From: Stomoxys calcitrans
Lineage: Eukaryota > Arthropoda > Insecta > Diptera > Muscidae
NCBI RefSeq assembly: GCF_963082655.1
Contig: NC_081552.1
Coordinates: forward strand, 95,083,582-95,147,581
DNA length: 64,000 nt
Direction of reading: 5' to 3'
Below are positions 43,716-54,150 of the stretch, piece after piece. The notes under the pieces were generated by a model that had not been told where the DNA came from, ran no database searches, and saw only the letters and a list, made by a program, of their open reading frames with translations. Positions within the stretch are counted from its first letter, which is position 1. Every line of letters starts with the position of its first letter. The position numbers and the translations under genes are program-made.

Positions 43716-44034
43716 GGAGGCCACCGTAGCGCAGTGGTTAGCATGTCCGCCTATGACGCTGAACGCCTGAGTTCGAATCCTGGCGAGACCATCAGAAAAA
43801 ATGTTCAGCGGTGGTTTTCCCCTCCTAATGCTGGCAACATTTGTGAGGTACTATGCCATGTAAAACTTCTTTCCAAGAAGGTGTCGCACAGCGGCACGCC
43901 GTTCGGACTCGGCTATAAAAAGGAGGCCCCTTTTCATTGAGCTGAAACTTGAATCGGACTGCGCTCATTGATATGTGAGAAGTTTGCCCCTGTTCCTTAG
44001 TGGAATGTTCATGGGCAAAATTTGCAATTTGCAA
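43716..44034 (+). mobile_element. tRNA-derived SINE, full length
   Basis: 5' head contains a perfect pol III A box TAGCGCAGTGG (43727-43737) and B box GAGTTCGAATCC (43769-43780) at tRNA spacing. Body with TGAGGTACTATGCCATGTAA, GCCGTTCGGACTCGGCTATA and a 3' region TTGCAATTTGCAA. Flanked by a 13-bp direct repeat with one mismatch. Non-coding; transcribed by RNA polymerase III from the internal promoter and mobilised by a LINE in trans (family knowledge). At least six decayed copies or scraps lie elsewhere in this window, all on the minus strand. Confidence 0.9.
43727..43780 (+). promoter_or_regulatory. Internal RNA polymerase III promoter (A and B boxes)
   Basis: A box TAGCGCAGTGG and B box GTTCGAATCC, both matching tRNA-gene consensus, 31 bases apart. 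The tRNA fold around them is imperfect, so this is a SINE head and not a tRNA gene. Confidence 0.85.
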
Positions 44035-44047
44035 TAAGGTATGAAAG

Positions 44048-44545
44048 ATTACAGAACAAAAATCTTTTACCTACTTTTGGAATGCTGATGCAATACATCT
44101 CCCTTAGCCGTGGAGCCAGTCTATTGGACACCGCTGGTAGTTCAACCAGTGATACGTCATCTTGTTCTGGCGATTTAAAGGAGTTGACGCATTTTATCTC
44201 CCAAAGTATTATCAACTCAGAGAGGTCAATACCCGACGAACCCACATCTGTAACAATCTCTTCCAGTGCTATATTTTGAAGAGTTTCCCGGAAAATATTT
44301 ATCTGCGAGTAATTCATGTTATAAATGTTCCCTACTCCAATAGGTGTGGAGCATAGGATCATCCGTAGACTAAGCGCATCGGACGTATATTCTACGTATT
44401 TCCAAATTTCAATCCAGGATTTGCTCTGAGGTTTTGGCCTTGTGGTATTTGCCTTCATGACGTCTCTTTTGCAGCCCTTTCTTAGAGACAACATTTCTGT
44501 TGACGGTCGCTTTTTGAGATGTTCTTTGAATAACTTTTTCATGGA
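44048..44545 (-). pseudogene. LOA-like LINE fragment: linker and start of RT
   Basis: Minus-strand frame of up to 177 codons (44542-44009): KSWIEIWKYVEYTSDALSLR (pre-RT linker, cf. W..FC..VE...EA.RLRKILS), FRETLQNIALEEIVTDVGSS, IIKWEINSFKSPEQDD-type wording (WEIKCVNSFKSPEQDDVSLV) and NRLAPRLREMYCIS. The nucleotide match to 15700-16110 is clear. It is cut at the left by the SINE and lacks the rest of RT. Confidence 0.8.
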
Positions 44546-44953
44546 ACTTTAAAAGTTTAATAAACAAAATATATGAAATTGAAATATTCCTATTATATTA
44601 AAGGCTACAAAATCTACAATTCAGTCCATCCATCACAGGAAGCTCGAGGTGGGCGACGGTCATACTTAAAGAATCTCTACAACACCATGAAGATATAAAA
44701 CAGCGATGCCCAGGCCTTTACGGTAGCGTTGATGGCAAGCCTCGTGTATTATTACTCTCTTTGTTTTAGTCGTTGTTGAGAAAGCAACGAATGAACATGC
44801 ATTGTTTTCTGGTTTTATTTTAAAAGCAATGGTTTTTATTGATTGAACGTTTGGAAGGTGTAAATACATACTTAAGTTTTCTTATTTAATATTTATTTTC
44901 GCAAACAACAATCATTGGGTCCAAAAAAAAGTTTTTAATATGTTGAGAGAACT
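44546..44953. other. Unclassified spacer
   Basis: No gene or repeat recognised. Confidence 0.4.
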
Positions 44954-45054
44954 AACAAGTAAAAGCGTGCTAAGTTCGGCCGGGCCGAATCTTATATACC
45001 CTCCACCATGGATCGCATTTGCCGAGTTCTTTCCCGGCATCTCTTTTTAGGCAA
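44954..45054 (-). mobile_element. Helentron family A, reversed, 3' end (split by a family B insertion)
   Basis: AACAAGTAAAAGCGTG, hairpin TTCGGCCGGGCCGAA, CCCTCCACCATGGATCGC up to TCTTTTTAGGCA. Family B starts here, and the A sequence continues at 46209 with TGATTGCTCTGCTATTAGAG, which is exactly the next part of family A. Confidence 0.9.
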
Positions 45055-46208
45055 AACAAGTAAAAAGGCGTTAAGTTCGGCCGGGCCGAACTTTGGATAC
45101 CCACCACTTCGGGTATATATGTAAACCACCTTTCATCAAAATTCGGTGAAAATTTCATAGCTTATACTCATATACCTCATACCGATCTATATACGACACG
45201 GATGTCGAAAAGCCGAACATAAGTCGCTGTGTGAAATTTCAGTGAAATCGGATTATAAATGCGCCTTTTATGGGGCCAAGACTTTAAATCGAGATATTGG
45301 TCTACATGGCAGCTATATCCAAATCTGAAACGATTTGGGCCAAGTTGAATAAACATGTCGAAAAGCCTAACACAAAGCACTGTCCCAAATTTCGGCGAAA
45401 TCGGACAATAAATGCCTCTTTTATGGGCCCTAAACCTTAAATCGAGAGATCGGTCTATATGGCAGCTATATTCAAATCTGGACTGATCTGGGCAAAATTT
45501 AAGAAGGACGTCGAAGAGCCTAACCAAACTCACTGTGCCAAATTTCAGCGACATCGGACAATAAATGCGTCTTTTATGGCCCCAAAACTTAAAACCTAGA
45601 TATCGGTCTGTATGGCAGCTATATCCAAATCTGGACCGATCTGTGCGATATTGCAGAAGTATGTCAAGGGGCTTAACTTAACTCACTGTTCCAAATTTCG
45701 GCGACATCGGACAATAAATGAGCATTTTTTGGGCCCAAAACCATAAATCAAGAAATCGGTCTATATGGCAGCTATATCTAAATCTGAAGCGATCTGGACC
45801 AAATTAAAGAAATATGCCAAAGAGCCTAACACAACTCACTGTCCCAAATTTCAGCAAAATCGGATAATAAATGTGGCTTTTATGGGCCTAAGACGCTAAA
45901 TCGGCGGATCGGTCTATATGGGGGCTATATCAAGATATAGTCCGATATAGCCCATCTTCGAACTTAACCTGCTTATGGACAAAAAAAGAATCTGCAAAAT
46001 TTCAGCTCAATATCTCTTTTTTTAAAGACTGTAGCGTGATTTCAACAGACAGACGGACAGACGGACGGACATGTCTAGATTGTCTTAGATTTTTACGCTG
46101 ATCAAAAATATATATATACTTTATAGGGTCGGAAATAGATATTTCGATGTGTTGCAAACGGAATGACAAAATGAATATACCCCCATCCTTCGGTGGTGGG
46201 TATAAAAA
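45055..46208 (-). mobile_element. Helentron family B nested in family A, reversed
   Basis: Complete from AACAAGTAAAAAGGCG and hairpin to CTTCGGTGGTGGG with TATAAAAA. About five central repeats. Both junctions with family A are clean and no host bases appear lost, giving a good view of the exact element ends. Confidence 0.9.
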
Positions 46209-46880
46209 TGATTGCTCTGCTATTAGAGCGATATCAAGATATAGTCCGGTTTGGACCACAATTAAATTATATGTTGGAGACCTGTGTAAAATGTCAGCCA
46301 ATTCGAATAAGAATTGCGCCCTTTGTGGCCTCAAGAAGTAAAATAGAGATAGGGATTTGTACGATTCAGACCATAATAAACACGTATGTTAATGGTCATG
46401 AGAGAATCCGTCGTACAAAATTTCAGGCAAATCGGATAATAATTGCGACCTCTAGAGGCTCAAGAAGACAAGACCCAAGATCGGTTTATATGGAAGCTAT
46501 ATCCGGTTATGAACCGATTTGAACCATACCATACAGTTGTTGGATATCATAACAAAACACGTTGTGCAAAATTTCATTCCAATCGGATAAGAAATGCGCA
46601 CTCTAGAGGCTCAAGAAATCAAGACCCAAGATCGGTTTATATGGCAGCTATATCAAAACATAGACCGATATGGCCCATTTACAATACCAACCGACCTACA
46701 CTAATAAGAAGTATTTGTGCAAAATTTCAAACGGCTAGCTTTACTCCTTCGGAAGTTGGCGTGCTTTCGACAGACAGACAGACGGACGGACATGGCTAGA
46801 TCGACATAAAATGTCGCGGCGATCAAGAATATATATACTTTATGAGGTCTCAGACGAATATTTCGGGAGGGTATAATAAG
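46209..46880 (-). mobile_element. Helentron family A, reversed, remainder
   Basis: Central repeats of family A, CAGACAGACAGACGGACGGAC at about 46771 (GTCY), GACATAAAATGTCGCGGCG, and a shortened 5' end (CGAATATTTCGGGAGGGTA), missing about 40 bases before TATAATAAG. Confidence 0.85.
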
Positions 46881-46984
46881 CTGCAAAAATTATCCACAAA
46901 TTGTCAGACATTTAATATCATCCAAGCATAAGGCAGGGTAGAAGAATAGAACCCCGGAAAATATTAGAAGTTTTAACCTATTAA

Positions 46985-47953
46985 CAACAAAGGTAAAATG
47001 TCTTATGAGAGACATAGAAAAGAAAGTAACTATAGACATAGAAACGAAAGTAACTATAGTCTTTGGAAAGCTACTAAGCACTTAAACCAAGTAAAGCCAA
47101 AGATACCACCATTGAAAAATGAACACGGAAATTGGATTAGAACCGATTGGGCTAAAGAAGAGCATTTTGCTGATCATTACGAAAATGTATTTAGCCCTCC
47201 TCCTGGGCAGACATCGGCGGAAAACATTGCATTGGTCTATACATTTTACTCAAATGCTATTTAATCAGCCACATTTGGATAACTAAAAGATTAGTAAATA
47301 AAGATTTGTCAAACAAGAAATCATCCGGTATTGATTTAATTACTGGAATGGTAGTAAAAAAAATTAACAGAATAGGCTTTGAGCAAACGGCTGTGCATTA
47401 TTAATGCATGCTTTAGGGTGAAAAATATCCCACTTCTATGGAAGGTAGAGTAAGTAAACCAAACGTTTGATGATTTGCCGGGGTTTTCAATCCCACAGGC
47501 CAATATCATTACTTCCAATGTTATAAAAGGAATCTGAAAAAATTTCGCTTCTAGAATAAAGAAAATGGTTGATTCAAGGCATTTAATACCAATACCATAC
47601 CATTGAACAAGTTCACAGAATCTTTAATATCGCTGAGAAAGCTATTGAAAGCCAATGTTTACTTGGACGTTGGGCAAGTTTTTGATATGGTATAGCATTA
47701 AGGCCTTCAACATAAATTCGTGCCCATTGAATTATATGAAATTTAAAATCATATCTACAAGATCTGTATTTTAGAGTACAAATTTAAACCGAATACTCGT
47801 TCCTTAAATCTATAAAAGCAGGATTTTCGCAAGGTGCTCGGACCAATTTTATTACTTATTTACACATGCAATATGCCATTACCACTAGATTTCACTACAG
47901 TCACATATAAAGCCGATACCGCAATACGGTTTAATGAAAGCAAGTGCATTCAT
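46985..47953 (+). pseudogene. jockey-like LINE: linker and RT N-terminal part, decayed
   Basis: Plus frame 46998-47264 reads NYSLWKATKHLNQVKPKIPP and GNWIRTDWAKEEHFADHYEN with VFSPPPG, the pre-RT linker of jockey-clade LINEs (SLWKATK...PP....G.W.....KA..FA.HL...F.P). 47318-47380 gives NKKSSGIDLITGMVVKKINR, the K(A/S)PG.D.I RT block. Further RT wording is scattered over stops to about 47930 (ANVYLDVGQVFDMV, motif A with the aspartate, near 47660). It is interrupted at 47954 by an RTE element; remnants of the C-terminus follow at 50485. Confidence 0.75.
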
Positions 47954-48255
47954 ATCCCGGCCGATACGGGATAACTATGAGCACCACACAGACTGGAACT
48001 TAGAGCTCCGACTTGTGTGGTGTCCATCGTTATCACGGAAAGCTTAGCTGAAAGCTACCGGGCGCGTCCACAGGTTGCGGATGGTTGAAAGCTCCGTTTT
48101 TATGCGGAGTAGCTGTAAATGCGGCCGCGGGCAGTCAGCGCTTTTCGAGAGGAGAGTCTCCGTGAGGAGTCAGGTGGCGCTGGCTCCTAATTAAATACTG
48201 AGTGCCAATGATACTCGAGATGACAAGGCGAGTTATTGGCGCCTTCAAATAGCCA

Positions 48256-48480
48256 ATGGCCAACATCAGCGTCTGTTCCCAGGTTAGGCGCAGCGAGCGT
48301 CGGATCTTGGAGCAAGCGGCTCGCCATAACGAGGGATACATGTGCAATCCCACAAAACCCATGCGGTTGGGGCGCTGGGCAAGTAACCCGCCCCCGGAAT
48401 TCGATGAGAACTACTATGAAAAACAAAGGAATAGTAAAAACGAACCCCCCCAACGTTGACGACCCACGCAAACGAAAAAA
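48256..48480 (+). pseudogene. RTE 5' open frame (possible ORF1 or N-terminal extension)
   Basis: 67 codons (MANISVCSQVRRSERRILEQ...), overlapping another frame of 85 codons. RTE elements often have a short, poorly conserved ORF1 before the endonuclease. No domain recognised. Confidence 0.45.
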
Positions 48481-48489
48481 GGACTATGA

Positions 48490-49230
48490 TTGACGGATCT
48501 GCACCTGGAATGTCCGCACTTTTTATAGAGAAGGTGCAGTATACGCGCTGGCGGATATATTAGAGAAGTACAAGGCAGATATTACCCCCTTACAGGAAGT
48601 GCGATGGACAGGGAATGGCGTCACTACAACACCAAACGGTGACGAACTATACTATAGCTGTCATAACACGAGGCATGAATTTGGATGTGGATACCTTGTG
48701 TCCAGCTTTACTCCGGTGGATGAGTGGCTAGCCACAATCCGCATAAAAGCCAAATTCTTCAACATCAGCCTTATTTGTGCCCATGCCCCGACGGAAGACA
48801 AAGACGAGCAGACCAAGGATATTTTCTACGAGCGCCTAGAGAGAGAATATGACCGCTGCCCCGCCCATGATATTAAAATCGTTCTGGGAGATTTTAATGC
48901 GAAGATAGGGAAGGAAGACATTTTTGGTCCAACAGTCGGAAAGTTTGGCCTCCAAGAGATAACGTCCAATAATGGGTTCAGGCTGATAGATCACCAGATT
49001 TCAACATAAAAATATTCACAAAGCCACATGACTGTCACCCGGCCAAAACACGAGAAACCAAATTGATCACATTGTGATAGATGGAAGGCATTCATCCAGC
49101 GTGTTAGATGTACGATCGATCCGTGGAGCGAATATAGATTCGGATCATTATCTTGTTGCAGCAAAGGTTCGCACCCGTTTGAACATGGCGAGGAAAGTAC
49201 GATCTGACACTGGACGGAAGCTGGACATTT
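48490..49230 (+). pseudogene. RTE endonuclease domain
   Basis: Frame at 48496 starts RICTWNVRTFYREGAVYALA (catalytic N in TWNVRT) with ADITPLQEVRWTGNG (catalytic E in LQE). It continues ICAHAPTEDKDEQTKDIFYE and IKIVLGDFNAKIGKED (GDFN box), then NNGFRLID, after which the frame breaks near 49005. The next frame carries QIDHIVIDGRHSSSVLDVRS with IRGANIDSDHYLVAAKV (SDH box at about 49140). The endonuclease is complete except for one frameshift region (48995-49060). No ATG directly precedes the domain; the first ATG of the open frame (48599) is inside it. Confidence 0.9.
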
Positions 49231-49499
49231 AAAAGTTGCAAACACAACAAATGGCAGCGGCATACTCAACTTGACTGACCCAACTGCTTGATGAAAGCAC
49301 TCCTTGTTCCGATGATATAATGGCGCAGTGGCAAACTATTGCCCACTCCATTGAAAATGCCGCGAAATCCGTACTACGTACGACCAAGAGTGTCGAGATG
49401 CTACTGAAGACAAGAATGCGCCATAAGGAGGAACCCTCCAATCAGTAGCTACGCGCTATCGGGAGAAAAAGAGAGAGTAGAAACGTCTATTCTGCAGTA

Positions 49500-50440
49500 A
49501 GAATAGGAAAGAATCTCTCCGAACCATTTAATACCAAACGAGTTTTCAGACAAGGAGATAGCCTATCGTGTGATCTCTTTAATATCCTGTTGGAGAAGAT
49601 TGTACGAGATGCAGATGTGAATAGATATGGCACACTAATCACAAGAGAACATATGCTACTCGCCTATGCCGACGACATCGACATAGGTCGGTCACCGGAA
49701 GTAGTAACTGCAGCCTTTGAAAGAATCGAAAGAGAGTCAGTGAAAATGGGTCTGGCAGTAAATGGAAGTAATACGAAATGGGTGGTATCAACTCCCAAGA
49801 ACCCTTACACAACCGAGCAGATAAAGAAAATGGAGAAAGTTGGGAACCACAACTTTAAGACAGTCAGTAACTTTATCTACCTCGGCACCGCCGTAATCTA
49901 AACGAATGACACCAGTTTTGAGATAAAGCGAAGAATAATACTGGCAAACAGGTGCTACTTTGAACTAAGTAAGCAGTTTAGAAACAAGGCCACCTCTCGA
50001 CACTATACAAGACACTGATACTACCCGTGTTGTTATATGGTTCTGAAGCATGGGTACTTTGCAGATGAGACAGTGCTGGAAGTATTTGAGAGAAAGATTC
50101 TTCGTAAAATATATGGACCAGTTTGCGTTAATGGAGAATATAGGCGACGTATGAACCACGAGCTGTATGAGCTGTATGACGACGATAGCATAGTTACACG
50201 CATCAAAATACATCGGCTGCGTTGGCTAGGTCATGTTGTCATGGATGGATGAAGAAGCTTCAGCAAAGAAGTCTTTGAAGGCGAACACGGTGGTACACGC
50301 AAACCGGGAAGACCAAAAGCCCGATGGAAAGATCAAGTTGTGGGAGACACCTCGAAACTTGGTGTCAGAGATTATAGAGTGATCACAGAAGATCGAGGTG
50401 CTTCTAACGCTATTATACGTTCGGCTAGTGGAACAAATAT
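49500..50440 (+). pseudogene. RTE reverse transcriptase (motif B to C-terminus)
   Basis: Starts VRIGKNLSEPFNTKRVFRQG, then DSLSCDLFNILLEKIVRDAD (motif B), HMLLAYADDIDIGRS (motif C, catalytic YADD at about 49665), SVKMGLAVNGSNTKWV, NFIYLGTAVI then a stop at 49899. Further pieces in shifted frames: YFADETVLEVFERKILRKIY, RIKIHRLRWLGHVVMDG and TRKPGRPKARWKDQVVGD, the normal RTE C-terminus. RT blocks before motif B are deleted, so it is inactive despite an intact YADD. Confidence 0.9.
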
Positions 50441-50484
50441 TCTGTCATAGCAAATTAAAGTTAAGTAAGTAAGTAAGTATTCAT

Positions 50485-50840
50485 TAACAGACTTCAAATC
50501 CCGTTTGGATACAAAAATTAGATGGAAATAGCAATAAATCTGGATCTGGATAAAGCAGATAAACTGGATCTTCTCTACAAATTTATAGTCCCACAGTTTA
50601 CAAATTAGTATATAATCAAGTCATAACTATATGAACATGTAGTACTCAAATTTGGGGCTTAGAAGGACATGTCCAATATATTTAGATGCATAAATCTTTG
50701 AAACTATATACTTTCGACTATAACTAATGAATTATTTACTCACTACAAAGCTAATTACCCTACTATGGGTGAAAAAGTAAATAACACTAAATTGCTTGAT
50801 GAGCTTTAACTGAGTTGTAATAAAGAAAGTAAATAAAAAG
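50485..50840 (+). pseudogene. jockey-like LINE C-terminal remnant
   Basis: Beyond the RTE tail, frames give DFKSRLDTKIRWK, LDKADKLDLLYKFIVPQFTN and YEHVVLKFGA, patterned on the post-RT region of jockey elements (YLG..LD.KL.WK; L.LYK.I..P...Y....WG). Heavily decayed. It represents the far side of the jockey copy split by the RTE element. Confidence 0.55.
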
Positions 50841-50854
50841 AAAAAGGGTATATA

Positions 50855-51850
50855 CGCATATGTTCAAATCTGAACCGATCTGTACCAAATTAAAGAAGGA
50901 TGTCGCAGGTCCTAACACAACTCACTGTCTCAAATTTCGGCGACATCGGACAATAAATGCGCCTTTTGTGGGCCCAAAACCACAAGTCTATATTCAAATC
51001 TGAACCGATCTCAGCCAAACTGAAGAGTGATGTCGAAGCATTAACCAAATCTGGACCGATCTGAGCCAATTTAAAGAAAGATGTCGAAGGGCCTAAGACA
51101 ACTCACTGTCCTTAACTTCAACAAAATTGGATAATAAATGTGGCTTTTATGGGCCTAAGACCATAAATCGGAGGATCGGTCTATATGGCAGCTATATCTA
51201 AATCTGGACCGATCTGAGCCAAATTGACGAAGGGTGTCGAAGGATCCTACACAACTCACTGTACCAAATTTCATCAAAATCGTATAATAAATGTGGCTTT
51301 TGTGGGCCTAAGATCCTAAATCGGAGGATCGGTCTATATGACAGCTATATCCAAATCTGAACCGATCTAGGCCAAACTACTGAGGAAGTCGAATGGCCTA
51401 ACACAACTCACTGCCCCAAATTTCAGAGAAATCGGATAAAAAATGTGGCTTTTATGGGCCTTAGACCCTGAATCGGAGGATCGGTCTATATGGCAGCTAT
51501 ATCGAAATCTGGACCGATTTGAGCCAAATTGATAAAGGATTTTGAAGGGCCTAACACAACTCACTGTTCCAAATTTAAGCAAAATCTGTTAAAAAATGTG
51601 AATTTTATGGGCCTAAGACCCTAAATCGGCGGATCGGTCTATATGAGGGCTATATCAAGATGTAGTTCGATATAGCCCATCTTCGAACTTAACCTGCTTA
51701 TGGACAAAAAACGAATCTGTGCAAAATTTTAACTCAATATCTCTATTTTTAAAGACTGTAGCGTGATTTCAACAGACAGACGGACAGACGGACGGACATA
51801 TCTATAGATCGTCTTAGATTTTTACGCTGATCAAGAATATGTATACTTTA
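50855..51850 (-). mobile_element. Helentron family B, reversed, both ends lost
   Basis: Central repeats starting CAAATCTGAACCGATCTGTA, then CAGACAGACGGACAGACGGACGG near 51774 and GATCAAGAATATGTATAC. It is cut just before the 5' end, where Helitron sequence begins (TTTGATATCC). Confidence 0.8.
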
Positions 51851-51857
51851 TATATAT

Positions 51858-52661
51858 TTTATATTTATAATTTGATATCCAATATATTTATAATTTGATA
51901 TCCAAGTTTGAGTCCAATATGGGGCTCAAATAAATGATATATAGATATATGAGAATAGAGCACGTTGCTGATATATTTTCAGGGCTTAGAATTTGGGGGA
52001 CCACCCCAATCCCCAAAACACCCCTAAATCGGGCATATTTACCGACCATGTCAATGTGGAGCTTCATACCCACTTTCGGCACCAATTTTCTGAGGATCTA
52101 CCCCTTTCCCCAAAATATCTTACCAACTGCAGTTTTTTCCTGACCATCGCAATATGGGGCTCAAATAAAGGTATTTGGGAGTAGAATACGAATTTGATAT
52201 CCAAAAGCAGGACCATGTATTAAGGGCATCACCCTTTCCACAAAGCACCCCCAAAGGGTAAAAATTTTTCGTCCATGCCAATATGTAGCTCAAATGAAAG
52301 GTATTTGAGATTAGAAAACGAATTTGATAACCAATTTTGGGGCCATGTGTTTGGGGGACGCCTCATCGTGTAAACTAACCAATGGCAATATGGAGACTTC
52401 ATGAGAATATCAGGCTGATATGAAGTATTTAAAGAATGAAGTACATCTTACATCCAAACTTAAATTCGTAGACCAATAAAGATCATATGGGATTCATATA
52501 AAGGGACTTATATTGTTAAACTGTTAGTCAAGCGATATACTATTTTCCTAGCATGGTATTTCACTAAAAGCTCTTTAATTGTCGAAAATAAATCTTCAAA
52601 GGAAAATTTTGCTCCATATAAAGTAAAAGAAGGCGCAGCGGAGCGGGCACGGTTCAGCTAA
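51858..52661 (+). mobile_element. Canonical Helitron, 5'-truncated, with 3' end
   Basis: ~129-bp type units (CAATATGGGGCTCAAATAAA), then AAACTGTTAGTCAAGCGATA, TTTCACTAAAAGCTCTTTAA and the 3' terminus GGCGCAGCGGAGCGGGCACG followed by GTTCAGCTAA. The final CTAA fits the CTRR end rule of canonical Helitrons. Its segment around 52540-52580 is the uninterrupted counterpart of the LINE target site at 30562/34628. Confidence 0.85.
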
Positions 52662-52757
52662 TAGCTCCTATATAAACCAATCTCCGGATTGGACAGTTTG
52701 TAAGAAGTGTTCTGTTTAGACTGCCAACAACCGTGCTTAGTACGGTTTACATTGTTC
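52662..52757 (-). mobile_element. Helentron scrap
   Basis: GCTCCTATATAAACCAATCT and CAACAACCGTGCTTAGTACG are Helentron A central-repeat phrases. Under 100 bases. Confidence 0.5.
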
Positions 52758-52759
52758 TA

Positions 52760-53003
52760 AAGGGTGATTTTTTTGAGGTTAGGATTTTCATGCATTAGTA
52801 TTTGACAGATCACGTGGGATTTCAGACATGGTGTCAAAGAGAAAGATGCTCAGTATGCTTTGACATTTCATCATGAATAGACTTACTAACGAGCAACGCT
52901 TGCAAATCATTGAATTTTATTACCAAAATCAGTGTTCGGTTCGAAATGTGTTCATTCACCGCTCAGCGATGAGGCTCATTTCTGGCTGTGCGATTTGGCT
53001 AAA
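52760..53003 (+). mobile_element. Tc1/mariner-type element, left end plus small internal piece
   Basis: AAGGGTGATTTTTTTGAGG preceded by TA. The first ~208 bases appear identical to 21008-21215. The sequence then jumps to GCTCAGCGATGAGGCTCATT, which encodes LSDEAHFWL of the transposase catalytic region, so about 400 bp of coding sequence are deleted. The right end is missing. Confidence 0.85.
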
Positions 53004-53124
53004 ACTATACCTAGTTCGGTGTATAACCTGACAAGCTATCATATATGTCTTATTCTTGTTTGGCTCCTGGAAGCTTTGATTTTTTACACTAAAAAAAGTT
53101 GGCCGGAAATTTAAGATTTTTTCC

Positions 53125-54150
53125 TCATTCATAGGATTTTAGCAACAACAACGGCCACTATTGGCGAGGCTGCAGATTCCATTGGTAAACTTCGTTTTTG
53201 CATGTATATTTTATCCTTGTACATGAAATTCCGATTGTCCATTATACAAAACCGTAATAATCTCAGGAAAATGCCCATCGTCATGTGTGTATAGTTTAGA
53301 ATTGTAGTCCACTTACTTTCTATGATTTTTATTGCACAATCTACAGGAATATTTGGAAACAACGACCAACCATCTAGGGAAATCATCATCTCGTCAGAAT
53401 CTATCACAGTGTTTTTCAATCTTTCTTTAAATTGAGCCGAGTTTTTGATATTGTATTTCGAATCTTCTGTCAGTTTTGACAAAATTGTTGTAATCTATTT
53501 ACAAAGACCACTGCCAGGTGAGTTAACCGATGAGCATATCGGTCTTAGTGGATAATCCTCTTTGTGTATTTTAGGCAGACCGTATGTCCTCGGGGCCACA
53601 GCCGTTTCTATTTTCAGTCTCCTTTTATCAGCGTCAACTATTATTTTGTTCGTGTATAACTCGTTGACTAGTTCGTTATTCTTCTTCTGAAGGGAATAAG
53701 TTCGGTCCTTTGTCAATTGTGTATAGGTCGTCAAGTCGTTGAGCATCCTAGACATCGTTCAACCTTTTCTATTGCAACCGTCACGTGCCCTTGTCTGCGT
53801 CCATAATCAATATGTTCTTATTTTCTCTTAAGAACTTTCTGGTTTGTGCCACTGTGCGAATGGTGTATTTATCTCTTGATGTAAGCTGGTGTTGGTTTAT
53901 ATGGCTCTCAATCATCGGCGTTAGCTTATTTTGTCCAATTTTCTGTTACACTTTTGATGTGAGTGTTTTAATCAATCCTCACCATCTGCAATGTAATGAA
54001 GAAGTGGAAGTTCTGTCCTTGTCTGTGGTAGGGCAAATTTCTTGCCATATGATAACAGCCGTTGCTAACTTTCAACGATATTTCGATCTTTATTTGAGAT
54101 GTTTGTCTTTAATAACAAGATCTAAGGATTAATAAATACCAAGAAAAATA
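53125..54150 (-). pseudogene. Penelope-like element reverse transcriptase fragment
   Basis: Minus-strand frames carry, in order, LLSYGKKFALPQTRTELPLL (about 54050), ILIMDADKGNVTVAI-type wording (53830-53790, split by frameshifts), LNDLTTYTQLTKDRTYSLQK, APRTYGLPKIHKEDYPLRPI with CSSVNSPGSGLCK (53600-53495), DEMMISLDGWSLFPNIPVDC and SLPMESAASPIVAVVVAKIL (53180-53125). YGLPKIHK..PLRPI, SLD..SLF.NIP and the PM.S..SPI.A block are hallmarks of Penelope RTs. The Y(V/A)DD box and the GIY-YIG endonuclease that follow are absent. Two main open frames, 53495-53755 and 53129-53482, plus decayed sequence upstream. Confidence 0.85.

Larger units (their letters stand above)
47954..50479 (+). mobile_element. 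RTE-clade LINE, internally deleted, nested in jockey
   Basis: GC-richer than its surroundings. 5' UTR/ORF1 region 47954-48480, endonuclease 48490-49220, linker to about 49440, a deletion, RT from motif B on (49510-50440), short 3' UTR and a (TAAG)n tail (TTAAGTAAGTAAGTAAGTA at 50461). A 6-base ATTCAT at 47948-47953 and 50479-50484 may be the target duplication. About 2.5 kb against roughly 3.3 kb expected for the clade. Confidence 0.85.

Noticed and set aside
43716..43790. Possible tRNA gene
   Set aside because: A and B boxes are good, but the cloverleaf is imperfect, the unit is followed by a SINE body and flanked by a target duplication, and several dispersed copies exist in the window.
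48187..48471. 94-codon minus ORF across the RTE 5' region
   Set aside because: The RTE coding direction is plus; this is an antisense shadow in GC-richer DNA.
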